Notes: generated from the letters alone by a model not told the origin. A stretch of 23,497 nucleotides of DNA from JBKGYG01 sp046546235 (GCA_046546235.1 JBKGYG010000026.1:1-23497), one strand, 5' to 3'. Positions 6,076 through 14,814 are shown, numbered from the stretch's first letter. Numbers and translations are program-made.

Positions 6076-8028
6076 TTAACTAATCATATTGATAAATTCT
6101 TCTTCTGATATAATAGGTATATTCAATGACTTTGCTTTTTTATTCTTAGATGATGTTGATTCTGTATCATTATTAATTAAATAATTGGTACTTTTAGAAA
6201 CTGAGCTAGTTACTTTTCCCCCGAGAGATTCTATATGTTCCTTTAGTTGATCACGATTCTCATATCCCTGTAGTGCTCCTGTTATAACAAATGTTTTGCC
6301 TTCAAGAATCTGGTTATTTGATGATACATCAGGCAAATCAAACTTAATATACTTTAATAATTCATTAATGTTCTTTTGATTATCTTCATCTCTAAAATAT
6401 TTATAAATTGAATCAGCCAAAACTTCACCAAATCCTGAAATACTAACTAGTTCATCAATAGATGCATTTTGTATTTTATCAAAATCATAATTAAAATGAT
6501 TACATAGAAGTTTAGCATTAGACAAACCTATATTAGCAATTCCTAATGCGTAAATAAAGTTTGGCAATCCTACTTTCTTAGCATTTTTTATAGATTCAAT
6601 TAACTTATTAAAAGATCTTTCTCCAAAGCCTTCCATTTGCTTAATGTCTTTATCATATTGTTCTAACTGAAAAACATCTGCAAATGTCTTAATAAATCCT
6701 TTTTGAATAAATTTATCTAATGTGGCTTCTGATAACCCTTCTATACCCATAGCATTTCTTGATACAAAATGAGTAAAAGCTTTTATTTGCTTTGCTTGAC
6801 ACTCTTTATTCATACAATATAGTACCTTAACGTCTTTTACTCTTTTTATTTCAGTTTTCCCTTTACAAACAGGACATTTTTCTGGTATATCTTTAATTCC
6901 ACTTTTTGTCAAATTATCCGCAACCTGAGGGATAATCATATTTGCTTTATATACTTGTATAATATCTCCCTCACCAAGTTGTAGATTTTCAAGAATACTT
7001 ACATTATGAACACTTGCTTTACTAACTGTTGTTCCTTCTAGTTCTATAGGCTCAAATACTGCCACAGGATTAATTAATCCTGTTCTTGAAGTATTCCATT
7101 GTATCTTTAATAACCTCGTCTCTTTTAACTCGTCGGCCCACTTAAAAGCAATTGAATCACGAGGAAACTTAGAAGTTGTTCCAAGAGTTCTTGAATAGCT
7201 AATACTGTCGAATGTTAATACTAAGCCATCAGATCCAAAGTCGTTAGTGGTTATTTTTTCTCCGAATGCCTTAACAATTTCTTTCATATTTTCTTTAGAT
7301 ACAACTTCATACTCCACTACATCAAAACCTAATTCCTCCATCCATCTTAACTGTTCTTCTTTTGAATCTTTAAAATTAATATCTTCAGCTTTGACTACTT
7401 GAAATGCAAAAAAATGCACATTCCTATTAGCTGTTATTTTATTATTTAATTGCCTTACTGTTCCGCTACATAAATTCCTTGGGTTTTTATACTGTTCTTC
7501 CTCAGCCATTTTTTCATTAATTCTCTCAAAATCTGAACGCTTAATAACTGCTTCTCCTCTTAATACAAGCTCTTTAGAATAATTAATATTAATAGGAATA
7601 TTTTTAAAAACTTTTGCATTATTAGTTACAACTTCTCCAATTTCTCCATTGCCTCTGGTTATGGCTTTAAAAAGTCTACCATCTTTATATGTAAGTACAA
7701 TTGTTAATCCGTCCAATTTCCATGAAAGCAAACCCTTTTGTCCACCAATCCATTCTTCTAATCTTCCAATTTCTTTTGTTTTATCTAATGAAAGCATCGG
7801 TAATTCATGTTTTTCTTTTGGTAGTTCACTTAAAACCTCATATCCTACTTTTTGGGTAGGACTATTAGATAAAATAATTCCCGTTTCTTTTTCTAAATTT
7901 ATTAATTCATCATATAATCTATCATATTCTAAGTTGCTAATTATTTCTCTATCTTCTTGATAATATGCTTTATTAGCTTTATTTAATAAGCTTATTAATT
8001 CTTTTACCCTGGATAAACTCTTTTTCAC
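6076..8028 (-). CDS. ligA: NAD-dependent DNA ligase, divergent clade
   Basis: 650 residues in the LigA domain order: domain Ia (about 1-60, with EYDRLYDEL), adenylation domain with KLDG (Lys104 is the expected AMP-bound lysine), OB fold, a four-cysteine zinc finger (C385, C388, C405, C410), helix-hairpin-helix repeats (about 420-545) and a C-terminal BRCT domain (about 575-650, TFVITGAL). The enzyme seals nicks using NAD+. Several canonical residues differ. The Glu two before the lysine (Glu113 of E. coli LigA) is Ser102. The motif IV lysine (Lys290 in E. coli) is Thr272 in SDGLVLTFD. TRGDG is TRGNG. RGEA and the motif V lysine (FKW) are kept. It may be a second, specialised ligase rather than the replicative one. 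Start is GTG at 8028 with AAGGAGGG upstream. First gene of the probable ligA-gatCAB operon; pairing of ligA with gatCAB is common in Firmicutes. Confidence 0.9.
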   Translation of the reverse strand: MKKSLSRVKELISLLNKANKAYYQEDREIISNLEYDRLYDELINLEKETGIILSNSPTQKVGYEVLSELPKEKHELPMLSLDKTKEIGRLEEWIGGQKGLLSWKLDGLTIVLTYKDGRLFKAITRGNGEIGEVVTNNAKVFKNIPININYSKELVLRGEAVIKRSDFERINEKMAEEEQYKNPRNLCSGTVRQLNNKITANRNVHFFAFQVVKAEDINFKDSKEEQLRWMEELGFDVVEYEVVSKENMKEIVKAFGEKITTNDFGSDGLVLTFDSISYSRTLGTTSKFPRDSIAFKWADELKETRLLKIQWNTSRTGLINPVAVFEPIELEGTTVSKASVHNVSILENLQLGEGDIIQVYKANMIIPQVADNLTKSGIKDIPEKCPVCKGKTEIKRVKDVKVLYCMNKECQAKQIKAFTHFVSRNAMGIEGLSEATLDKFIQKGFIKTFADVFQLEQYDKDIKQMEGFGERSFNKLIESIKNAKKVGLPNFIYALGIANIGLSNAKLLCNHFNYDFDKIQNASIDELVSISGFGEVLADSIYKYFRDEDNQKNINELLKYIKFDLPDVSSNNQILEGKTFVITGALQGYENRDQLKEHIESLGGKVTSSVSKSTNYLINNDTESTSSKNKKAKSLNIPIISEEEFINMIS

Positions 8029-8273
8029 TATTTTCCCTCCTTGTAGTAATATAGTTTTTTTTCACATTTTACCATATCTACATTACTAAAAAAAGACTTT
8101 ACTATAAGAAGTTCAGATTGTAGATAAGGCTAGATATACAAATAAGCGGTGTTTTAAATATTTGATTAGAAAAATAGTGATAGAGATTGCAAATTTAACC
8201 TGAACGTGTTTTGTATATTTATTTCTCTGTTGAAAATTCTTAAATTATTTTTTTCTACAACTAATACTTTGCT

Positions 8274-8300
8274 ACAAGAAAAGCCACAGTTTCCTGTGAC
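8274..8300 (-). terminator. Terminator of the small SHOCT-like gene
   Basis: In the minus-strand RNA, GTCACAG, a GAAA tetraloop and CTGTGGC form a 7-bp stem, followed by TTTTCTT. It begins directly after the stop codon at 8301. Confidence 0.8.
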
Positions 8301-8465
8301 TTATCTTATTACTAACGCTCTATTCTGATTAATAAATTCAAGTTTTTTCTGAGTCATAGTAGCATACTGTTCATTAGTTATAATACCTTCTTGACGTAAA
8401 TCGGATAAATACTCAATAAATTGCTCAGTTAGTTCAATTAAATTAGATACCTCTTCCATCTTCAT
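8301..8465 (-). CDS. Small SHOCT-like protein, 54 aa
   Basis: A short gene between ligA and yebC. It codes for 54 residues: an N-terminal helix (MEEVSNLIELTEQFIEYL), then LRQEGIITNEQYATMTQKKL. The second part has the pattern of the SHOCT domain (Leu-x-x-Leu, x-x-x-G-hh-T-x-E-E-F/Y, x-x-x-K-x-x-hL), a short helical hairpin seen at protein C-termini and in stand-alone small proteins. Its role is unknown; oligomerisation has been proposed for the family. Support for a real gene: a promoter at 8534-8563, a GGGGTG sequence before the ATG, and a GNRA-looped terminator immediately after the stop. The RBS spacing (about 12 nt) is long; the ATG at 8459 (residue 3) is an alternative start. Confidence 0.7.
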   Translation of the reverse strand: MKMEEVSNLIELTEQFIEYLSDLRQEGIITNEQYATMTQKKLEFINQNRALVIR

Positions 8466-8533
8466 CACAATTCACACACCCCGTAAATATAATAGTTTTA
8501 TTTATATATATTTTCTATAATTACATTAGCTAT

Positions 8534-8563
8534 ATTATAATTCTAATTGTAGGTAATTTTCAA
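8534..8563 (-). promoter_or_regulatory. Promoter for the SHOCT-like gene
   Basis: TTGAAA (8558-8563), an 18-nt spacer and TATAAT (8534-8539) on the minus strand. Transcription would start near 8527 and leave a leader of about 60 nt. Confidence 0.45.
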
Positions 8564-8886
8564 ACGAATTTTGTCAAAGTAGGACTAATTAACCAATTAA
8601 TTTTTTATTAACTCAATCCCTAAAAATACTAATTGAATTGAATTTATCTATTTTATAAATATTATTACCAACTTTATATAAAGTATACATGAATCTAAAA
8701 CTATTAGTCTTATACAAAAAATAAGTGCCACTAATGCTTATATATAAGTTGTTTATATTAACACAATATTGTTAGACTATTTTATATCATATTATATCCA
8801 TATACTATTATATCACATTTCAAATAAATTAAAATATTTTAATATGACATTTATATTACAATTATATTACTAAAACATCATATCAT
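8564..8886. other. AT-rich intergenic stretch with no gene found
   Basis: About 320 bp between the promoter of the small gene and the yebC stop. It is almost pure A and T with many short TATAT-like runs. I see no ORF with an RBS, no structured RNA and no clear terminator for yebC. Confidence 0.5.
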
Positions 8887-9609
8887 CTATCTCTCCCAAT
8901 TATAATACACATTCTGCACATCATCATCATCTTCAAGAAGATCAAGCATCTTTTCCATCTTCTTAGCATCTTCTTCTGATAAAGTTGTTGTTGTTTGTGG
9001 TATCATTGTTACTTCTGCTGATATTGATTTGATACCTTCGTTGACTACTACATCATTAACTTTACTAAAATCTTCTGGTTCAGTAATTATCTCAAATCCT
9101 TCTTCCTCAGACACAAAATCTTCTGCTCCTGCTTCAAGAGCTAACATCATTAGTTCGTCTTCATCAAGATTATCATCTCGCTCTATAATAATCTGACCTT
9201 TTTTGTCGAACATAAATGATACACAACCTGAAGTACCTAAATTACCTCCCCCTTTTGCAAAAGCATGTCTTACATTTGCTGCTGTTCTATTTTTATTATC
9301 TGTTAATGCCTCTACTATTATAGCAACACCACTAGGACCATAACCTTCATAAGAGATCAATTCATAATTTACTGAATCCATCTCCCCTGAAGCTTTTTTT
9401 ATACTTCTATCTATTGTATCATTAGGCATATTATTAGCTTTTGCTTTAGCAATAACATCTTTTAATTTATTATTTAAATCAGGGTCTGATCCACCCTCTT
9501 TTACAGCTACCGCTATTTCTCTTCCTATTTTTGTAAATACTTTCCCTTTTTTTGCATCTTGTTTTTCTTTTCTATGCTTAATATTGGCAAACTTAGAATG
9601 TCCAGCCAT
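8887..9609 (-). CDS. YebC/PmpR-family protein
   Basis: 240 residues of the YebC family, starting MAGHSKFANIKHRKEKQDAKK with GKVFTKIGREI next, then the conserved NMPNDTIDRSIKKASG, YEGYGPSGVAIIVEALTDN and KGGGNLGTSGCVSFMF segments. Family members have been described as transcriptional regulators and, for YebC proper, as factors that relieve ribosome stalling on proline-rich sequences; which applies here cannot be read from sequence. The start is the ATG at 9607-9609, with AAGGAGT 8 nt upstream; an upstream in-frame GTG overlaps the RBS. It appears to be transcribed alone. Confidence 0.95.
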   Translation of the reverse strand: MAGHSKFANIKHRKEKQDAKKGKVFTKIGREIAVAVKEGGSDPDLNNKLKDVIAKAKANNMPNDTIDRSIKKASGEMDSVNYELISYEGYGPSGVAIIVEALTDNKNRTAANVRHAFAKGGGNLGTSGCVSFMFDKKGQIIIERDDNLDEDELMMLALEAGAEDFVSEEEGFEIITEPEDFSKVNDVVVNEGIKSISAEVTMIPQTTTTLSEEDAKKMEKMLDLLEDDDDVQNVYYNWER

Positions 9610-9795
9610 TTTAATCACTCCTTATTTTAAATTATCTTTAAATTATCTACATAATATTCTATCACGATTATTTTTTTTAAACAACGTAGTCTTAAATACT
9701 CCATAACCCAATTAACCACAAGCATCTAAAGTTTCTCTCAAGTTACCAATCATTACCGAATCAGCTATATTAAAAGAAGATATAATAAACTATTT

Positions 9796-9823
9796 AATTG
9801 CTATAGGTAACCTAATAGCAATT
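9796..9823 (-). terminator. Hairpin in the 9610-9924 gap, probable AEC transporter terminator
   Basis: AATTGCTAT plus AGGT (9796-9808) pairs with ACCT and ATAGCAATT (9810-9823) over 13 bp with one bulged A. The minus-strand RNA is followed by a weak AATTAAATAGTTT, the plus strand by a better TTTATTTT, though no plus-strand gene is present. Nothing else recognisable lies in this gap of about 315 bp. Confidence 0.5.
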
Positions 9824-9924
9824 TATTTTATGTAAATTGTTTATCATTATATATGGTTTTTCTCAATTTAGTCTCTCTTAGTTTTAGTGTCAATTATAAA
9901 TCAAATATTTTAATTGTCAAAACA

Positions 9925-10845
9925 TTATCTGGTTAAAATAAATACAAGTAATGGTATGGTGATAATTGATAATAATGTACTTAAAAACACTCCCTCTGAA
10001 GCAACTTCTTCATTACCGTCAAACTCTTTACTTAACATAACAGCATTCGCTGCCACAGGCATCCCCGCAATCACAACTGATACTCCAATTAATAAGGAAT
10101 TATCTAGAATGTTACTTAGAATTATCCATATTACCACAGGATAAACTATTAGTTTTAGTATACTAAATAAATAAATTTTAATATTTAGCAATACTGATTT
10201 TAGAGGAATATTTGCTAAAGAAGATCCAATAATTAACATTGCAAGTGGAGTTGTTAAATCTCCAAGCATTCCTACTGTGCCATACAAAAAGATTGGTAAT
10301 GGTATCTTTGTTAAAAAAAAGAACAACCCTATAAATACTGCAATCACTCCAGTATTAGCCAAAAGCCTCCAGTTGAATCTAAAATATTTATCTCCATGTA
10401 AAGAAATCAAATAAATACCTAAAGTATAAATCAAAAAATAGAAAGGAAGATTAAATAATGCTGCATAAATAATTGCACCTTTTCCATAAATTGATTCAAT
10501 AACAGGAAATCCCATAAACCCAACATTTGAAAAAATAACCATAAATTGATATATCCCAATATCTTTGCTTGGTATTTTTAATAATTTTGGAGTCATTAAA
10601 GACATAAGATACAAAAAAACATAACATCCAATTGAAATAATAACTATCTGAACTATATTTATATCTGAATCAACTATATCAGGGGCACTCATTCCTGCTA
10701 TTATTAGCGCAGGTGCTGTTACATAAACAACTAAGCTAGATAATTTTTTATTTGTCATATTATCTATAATATCAATTCTATTTAATAAATATCCTATAGA
10801 TATTAGTGCAAACAATATTACTAATTGGTTAAGAATAACTGTCAT
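9925..10845 (-). CDS. AEC-family (auxin efflux carrier-like) transporter
   Basis: A 306-residue membrane protein with about ten hydrophobic segments in two halves separated near residue 150, as in the AEC (Mem_trans) family. It opens with LVILFALISIGYLLNR and ends with a segment VVIAGMPVAANAVMLSKEFDG; such GMP-x-A-x-N/A motifs near the C-terminus are typical. Bacterial members move organic acids such as malate or malonate, or have no known substrate; nothing here identifies the substrate. GAGGAG stands 8 nt before the ATG at 10845. It has its own promoter and terminator-like hairpin, so it is probably monocistronic. Confidence 0.9.
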   Translation of the reverse strand: MTVILNQLVILFALISIGYLLNRIDIIDNMTNKKLSSLVVYVTAPALIIAGMSAPDIVDSDINIVQIVIISIGCYVFLYLMSLMTPKLLKIPSKDIGIYQFMVIFSNVGFMGFPVIESIYGKGAIIYAALFNLPFYFLIYTLGIYLISLHGDKYFRFNWRLLANTGVIAVFIGLFFFLTKIPLPIFLYGTVGMLGDLTTPLAMLIIGSSLANIPLKSVLLNIKIYLFSILKLIVYPVVIWIILSNILDNSLLIGVSVVIAGMPVAANAVMLSKEFDGNEEVASEGVFLSTLLSIITIPLLVFILTR

Positions 10846-10877
10846 AATAAAAACTCCTCATAATTTGTCTTTATACT

Positions 10878-10905
10878 ATTATATATGAATTCTAATAAAG
10901 TTCAA
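10878..10905 (-). promoter_or_regulatory. Promoter of the AEC transporter gene
   Basis: TTGAAC (10900-10905), a 16-nt spacer and TATAAT (10878-10883) on the minus strand, about 33 nt before the start codon. Confidence 0.55.
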
Positions 10906-10936
10906 CATTATTTTAATTTAATAAAACAAACTAAAC

Positions 10937-10978
10937 AAAAGACATATCTCAAATTTCATATTTTAAGATATGTCTTTT
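10937..10978 (-). terminator. Terminator after mazF
   Basis: AAAAGACATATCT and AGATATGTCTTTT form a 13-bp stem (10937-10949 with 10966-10978). T-rich sequence follows on both strands, TTTTGTTT on the minus strand. It starts 8 nt after the mazF stop and closes the long minus-strand cluster. Confidence 0.85.
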
Positions 10979-10985
10979 ATAATAA

Positions 10986-11333
10986 TTATGTATCAATGCC
11001 AAAACTAATAAGTATGCCCTTATTAACTTTTTCCATTATATCTCGTTCTAAGTGACAAACTTTCTCTTTGAGCCGTTTTTTATCTATTGTCCTTATTTGT
11101 TCTAATAATATAACCGAATCTTTAACTAAATCATACTTTTTAGCTTCTATCTCAACATGTGTTGGTAACTTAGCTTTATTAATTTGAGATGTTATAGCTG
11201 CACATATCACAGTAGGGCTATACTTATTACCAATGTCATTTTGCACTATGAGCACTGGGCGAATTCCGCCTTGCTCTGAGCCAATAACAGGTCTCAAATC
11301 TGCATAAAAAATATCTCCTCTTTTTACAATCAC
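10986..11333 (-). CDS. mazF: MazF/EndoA-type mRNA interferase toxin
   Basis: 115 residues, nearly the length of Bacillus subtilis EndoA (NdoA). It reads MIVKRGDIFYADLRPV, GSEQGGIRPVLIVQND, SPTVICAAITSQ and LEQIRTIDKKRL. With the GTG at 11333 as start, the catalytic pair falls at Arg25 and Thr48, the positions known for EndoA. An in-frame GTG at 11342 would add three residues and leaves only one base after the GGAG, so I prefer 11333. The family cuts single-stranded mRNA at short specific sequences (UACAU for EndoA). The antitoxin gene ends one base before this start, so the two are translationally coupled. All motifs look intact, so an active toxin is expected. Confidence 0.95.
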   Translation of the reverse strand: MIVKRGDIFYADLRPVIGSEQGGIRPVLIVQNDIGNKYSPTVICAAITSQINKAKLPTHVEIEAKKYDLVKDSVILLEQIRTIDKKRLKEKVCHLERDIMEKVNKGILISFGIDT

Positions 11334-11334
11334 T

Positions 11335-11508
11335 CTACTCACACTCCGCTATTTTCTGCTGAATGTAGTCTTCAACCTCACTTTCAATGATTAGACACAT
11401 TTGTGCTAGATTAAGATTAATTTCTGCCATTTCAATATAACCTTTCCTCATATAAAAATGACATCTCTCTTGTTTATCATCTAAATAAAGTTGATTTCTA
11501 TCATTCAT
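11335..11508 (-). CDS. EndoAI-type antitoxin lacking the ribbon-helix-helix domain, 57 aa
   Basis: A short gene directly before mazF, with CAGGAGT 7 nt upstream of the ATG at 11508. It encodes 57 residues. The segment MRKGYIEMAEINLNLA closely matches MRRGYMEMAKINLNIS (recalled from B. subtilis EndoAI), the C-terminal part that wraps around MazF and blocks its active site. The protein ends IESEVEDYIQQKIAECE, also like clostridial EndoAI tails. EndoAI has about 93 residues and begins with a ribbon-helix-helix (CopG-type) DNA-binding domain; here residues 1-15 (MNDRNQLYLDDKQER) replace it. The 144 bp between alr and this ATG encode no RHH domain in any frame I checked. It should still neutralise the toxin, but could not autoregulate through its own DNA binding. 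Confidence 0.8.
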   Translation of the reverse strand: MNDRNQLYLDDKQERCHFYMRKGYIEMAEINLNLAQMCLIIESEVEDYIQQKIAECE

Positions 11509-11652
11509 TAAATCAACTCCTGTATAATCAGATACAGTAGGAACTTCATAATTATGTTTATGTGAAATCCCTTTCTAATAATAGTATTACCCAATTTTTA
11601 TTACCTATACTTTAATTATAAAAACTAAATTTACACAATATATTTGTTCTAA

Positions 11653-12822
11653 TTAATAGTTTTCGAAATAATCTACTGACTCAATTAGTTTGTTGTTTTT
11701 TAAATAAGTACGAGGAATACGTTTTCCAAGTCCACATATAATTTCATAATTAATAGTATTAGTAAGTTCAGCAATTTCATCTACTGTAATTATATTATCT
11801 CCTTGCTTACCAATTAAAACAACTTCATCTCCGTCTTCTACATTTGATATATTAGAAACATCTACCATAAATTGATCCATACATATTCTTCCAATAATTG
11901 GCGCATATTGTCCTCTAATAAGAACTCTACCCTTTGAAGATAATGCTCTAGGATAACCATCACCATACCCTACAGGAATAGTGGCTATTCTGGACTTTCG
12001 ACTAGTTATGTATGTGCCTCCATAACTAATGGACGTTCCTTTTTCAACTTCTTTTAAGAAAATAATATGACTTTTTAATGATAGAGCTGGTTTTAACTCT
12101 ATTTTATTAAAATCAATATCATCTGAAGGATATAGACCATATATTGAAATTCCCGCTCTAACTAATTGAAAATGACCTTCCTTTACTTCTATTAAGCCTG
12201 CACTATTAGCTGCATGCTTAATTGGTATATTTATCTTTTGCTTTTTTAATTTATCTATAAACTTATTAAATATTTCTAGCTGATTATACGTATACGTTTT
12301 ATCCTTTTCATCAGCTTTTGCAAAGTGTGTAAATATACCTTCGACTTCCACATTAGGAATCGATAATATGTATTTAATAATTTCTATTGTCTCATCTTTA
12401 GGGAAGAAACCTAAACGTCCCATCCCTGTATCGATTTTTATATGTATTTTAGCTTTCTTGTTTAGTCTTTTTGCAATTTTCCCAATTTCATTAACCATAT
12501 TAATCTTGAATACTGCTTGTGTCAAATTATAGTTTATTAACTGTTCTATTTGATGTTCAGGCGTGTACCCTAATACTAATATTGGAATGTCTACCCCACT
12601 TTTTCTTAAAGCAATACCTTCTTCAATAACTGCTACCCCTAGTCTATCTACTCCATTTTCTACCAAAGTTCTAGAAATAGGAATTGCTCCATGGCCATAT
12701 CCATCTGCTTTAATTAATGCCATTACTTCTGCATTTGCATCTTTTATCCTTACAATCTCTTTAAGATTATATGCGATGGCATCAAGATCAATCTGTGCAT
12801 AAACACGATAATACTTATCCAT
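11653..12822 (-). CDS. alr: Alanine racemase
   Basis: 389 residues. The PLP lysine is Lys38 in ALIKADGYGHG, the fold-type III barrel follows (HIKIDTGMGRLGF), and SYGGTYITSR carries the catalytic tyrosine of the second domain, then GYGDGYPRALSS and GRICMDQFMVDVS. It interconverts L- and D-alanine for peptidoglycan. The start is the ATG at 12820-12822, with AGGAGGAG 7 nt upstream; an earlier ATG at 12852 lacks such a site. nnr lies 95 nt upstream; that gap contains a TATAAT (about 12880) with a poorly spaced TTGAAT, a possible extra promoter. alr followed by the EndoAI/MazF pair is the arrangement found in Bacillus. Confidence 0.97.
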   Translation of the reverse strand: MDKYYRVYAQIDLDAIAYNLKEIVRIKDANAEVMALIKADGYGHGAIPISRTLVENGVDRLGVAVIEEGIALRKSGVDIPILVLGYTPEHQIEQLINYNLTQAVFKINMVNEIGKIAKRLNKKAKIHIKIDTGMGRLGFFPKDETIEIIKYILSIPNVEVEGIFTHFAKADEKDKTYTYNQLEIFNKFIDKLKKQKINIPIKHAANSAGLIEVKEGHFQLVRAGISIYGLYPSDDIDFNKIELKPALSLKSHIIFLKEVEKGTSISYGGTYITSRKSRIATIPVGYGDGYPRALSSKGRVLIRGQYAPIIGRICMDQFMVDVSNISNVEDGDEVVLIGKQGDNIITVDEIAELTNTINYEIICGLGKRIPRTYLKNNKLIESVDYFENY

Positions 12823-12917
12823 CCCTACTCCTCCTGTATACATTTTTCTCATTTGTAATAATTGCCCATTCTTATTATATTATACTATTGTAATTGTACG
12901 AATATTCAAAGTACACG

Positions 12918-14450
12918 CTATTCTTCAATCATCACACTTGATAAACTATTTATTATATCTCTTGCCATTAAACTATATAAGCCCTTAGATTCACTTTCAA
13001 TATCTCCAGACAACCCATGAATATAGACACCAAAACATGCTGCTATATAGGGATTAAGCCCTTGTGCTATTAGTCCACCAATTACTCCTGTTAACACATC
13101 TCCTGAACCAGCTGTTGCCATTCCATTGTTACCTGTTGTATTTATAAATACCTCTTCATTACTATTAGCTACTATAGTTCTTGCATCTTTCAAAACGCAT
13201 ATTACATCATAATTCAAGCATAGCTTTAATGCTTTGTTTATTAAGTCTCTAGTAACCTCTTCTGTAGTAGTATTAATAAGTCTAGCCATTTCCCCTGGGT
13301 GAGGAGTAAGTATTATAGGTTGCTCACATCCTTCTAGTAATTTAAAGTTGTTGGATAAAACATTTAACCCATCAGCATCAATTATAACAGGAACTGTTGC
13401 ATACTTTAATGTACATTTTAGTAACTCTAATGTTTTATTATCTTGTCCTAAACCAGGTCCAATTATAATAACATCTGACCAAGAAATAGAATCAGTTATA
13501 TTATTATAGCATTCTTTTTTTATATCACCTTCTATAACATCATAAGTTTTAAGTATTGCCTCTGGTAAGCTTGTTTGAAGTATCTGTCTGTTTTTACTAT
13601 CCGTCAATATTTTTACAAGTCCAGCACCTGTTCTATAAGCAGCAAAAGCAGATAAGTAAGCTGCTCCACTCATGTTTTCACTCCCAGCTATTATAAGCAC
13701 TTTCCCATATGTCCCTTTGTTACTTCTTTGCTCCCTTTTTGGCAAAAACTTTTTATAGTCACTATTATTTAACACAAATCTATTAGCCAACACATTATCT
13801 ATTGCTTCTTTTGGAAAACCGATATCTACAACTCTTACTTCCCCAGCAAAGGAAGCACCTGGATATAATATAAGTCCTATCTTAGGCAAACCAAAAGTGA
13901 CAGTTATTTCTGCTTTTATAGATACACCTAATATCTGTCCATTATTGGCTGATATTCCAGATGGAATATCCACGGATATAGTAAGTTTATTTGACTCATT
14001 AATATATTCTATTATGGTTTTATAATATCCTTCTATATCTCTTGACAAACCTGTTCCAAATATTGCATCAACAATAATATCCGCTTTATCTATCTTTTCT
14101 ATATATTGCTCTTTTTCATAAACAGGTATATTTAGTTTTTTTATTATTTCCATTTGAGCTAAAGTTTCTTTGCTTAATTTTTCTTGATTCCCTAGCAATA
14201 AAACTTCTACCTTAATATTTTCACAATTAAGAATTCTAGCTATAGCAAGTCCATCCCCGCCATTATTGCCAATACCGCATACAATTAATACTTGTTGATT
14301 TTTAATATTAGGACATTCCAAAATAGCTTCAACAACTGATAAGGCTGCTCTTTCCATCAATACTAATGACGGAATCCCTATTTGATTAATTGTATAACTA
14401 TCTATTTGAGCCATTTCCTTACCAGTAACAACTTTTAAAATATCAATCAC
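12918..14450 (-). CDS. nnr: Bifunctional NAD(P)H-hydrate epimerase/dehydratase
   Basis: 510 residues with two domains. Residues 1-215 are YjeF_N, the epimerase that interconverts R- and S-NAD(P)HX (GIGNNGGDGLAIARIL, VDAIFGTGLSRDIEG, VDIPSGISANNG). Residues 235-505 are the ribokinase-like ADP-dependent dehydratase (GKVLIIAGSENMSGAAYLSA, LTPHPGEMARL, AGSGDVLTGVIGGL with Asp451 as expected catalytic base). Together they repair damaged, hydrated NADH and NADPH. The GTG start lies inside the end of acpS, with an 8-bp overlap and GGGGAAG just before it. This tight spacing makes the exact start uncertain by a few codons. Coupling with acpS and alr is usual in Firmicutes. Confidence 0.95.
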   Translation of the reverse strand: MIDILKVVTGKEMAQIDSYTINQIGIPSLVLMERAALSVVEAILECPNIKNQQVLIVCGIGNNGGDGLAIARILNCENIKVEVLLLGNQEKLSKETLAQMEIIKKLNIPVYEKEQYIEKIDKADIIVDAIFGTGLSRDIEGYYKTIIEYINESNKLTISVDIPSGISANNGQILGVSIKAEITVTFGLPKIGLILYPGASFAGEVRVVDIGFPKEAIDNVLANRFVLNNSDYKKFLPKREQRSNKGTYGKVLIIAGSENMSGAAYLSAFAAYRTGAGLVKILTDSKNRQILQTSLPEAILKTYDVIEGDIKKECYNNITDSISWSDVIIIGPGLGQDNKTLELLKCTLKYATVPVIIDADGLNVLSNNFKLLEGCEQPIILTPHPGEMARLINTTTEEVTRDLINKALKLCLNYDVICVLKDARTIVANSNEEVFINTTGNNGMATAGSGDVLTGVIGGLIAQGLNPYIAACFGVYIHGLSGDIESESKGLYSLMARDIINSLSSVMIEE

Positions 14451-14814
14451 CTTCCCCTACTACAAATGCAACCGCATTTTCTTTGTTATGTGATGTGGAT
14501 ATAAAGAACTTATTTATCCCCAAATTATCTTGAATCATTTTTGCCCTTTTGTATAAACAAACATATGGTAACCCTAGGTCATCTCTTAATACTTCAATTT
14601 CTTTAAGCTCAAAATTTCTAATTCCTGTACCAAATACTTTTGATACTGCTTCTTTAACGGCAAAATTACTTGCTATTGTTGTTATTGCCCAGTTTCGTTT
14701 TTCAAATAACTGCTTTTCTTTTTTTGTAAAATGTTTATCAATAAAAAGTTTGTTTCCCACTGCTTTTTTTATTCTACTAATTTCTATTATATCAGTGCCT
14801 ATCCCTTTTATCAT
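14443..14814 (-). CDS. acpS: Holo-[acyl-carrier-protein] synthase
   Basis: 123 residues, typical of AcpS. MIKGIGTDIIEISRI contains the magnesium ligand Asp8, FAVKEAVSKVFGTG holds the second ligand Glu55, and STSHNKENAVAFVVGE is the C-terminal motif. It transfers 4'-phosphopantetheine from CoA to acyl carrier protein, which fatty acid synthesis needs. The ATG overlaps the stop of the upstream coiled-coil gene as TAATG, and its own end overlaps nnr by 8 bp, so three genes are translationally coupled. Confidence 0.96.
   Translation of the reverse strand: MIKGIGTDIIEISRIKKAVGNKLFIDKHFTKKEKQLFEKRNWAITTIASNFAVKEAVSKVFGTGIRNFELKEIEVLRDDLGLPYVCLYKRAKMIQDNLGINKFFISTSHNKENAVAFVVGEGD

Noticed and set aside
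8100..8230. Structured RNA from inverted GTTCAG/CTGAAC and TATACAA/TTGTATA pairs
   Set aside because: The pairs cross rather than nest, are 6-7 bp long in AT-rich DNA and are far apart; probably chance.
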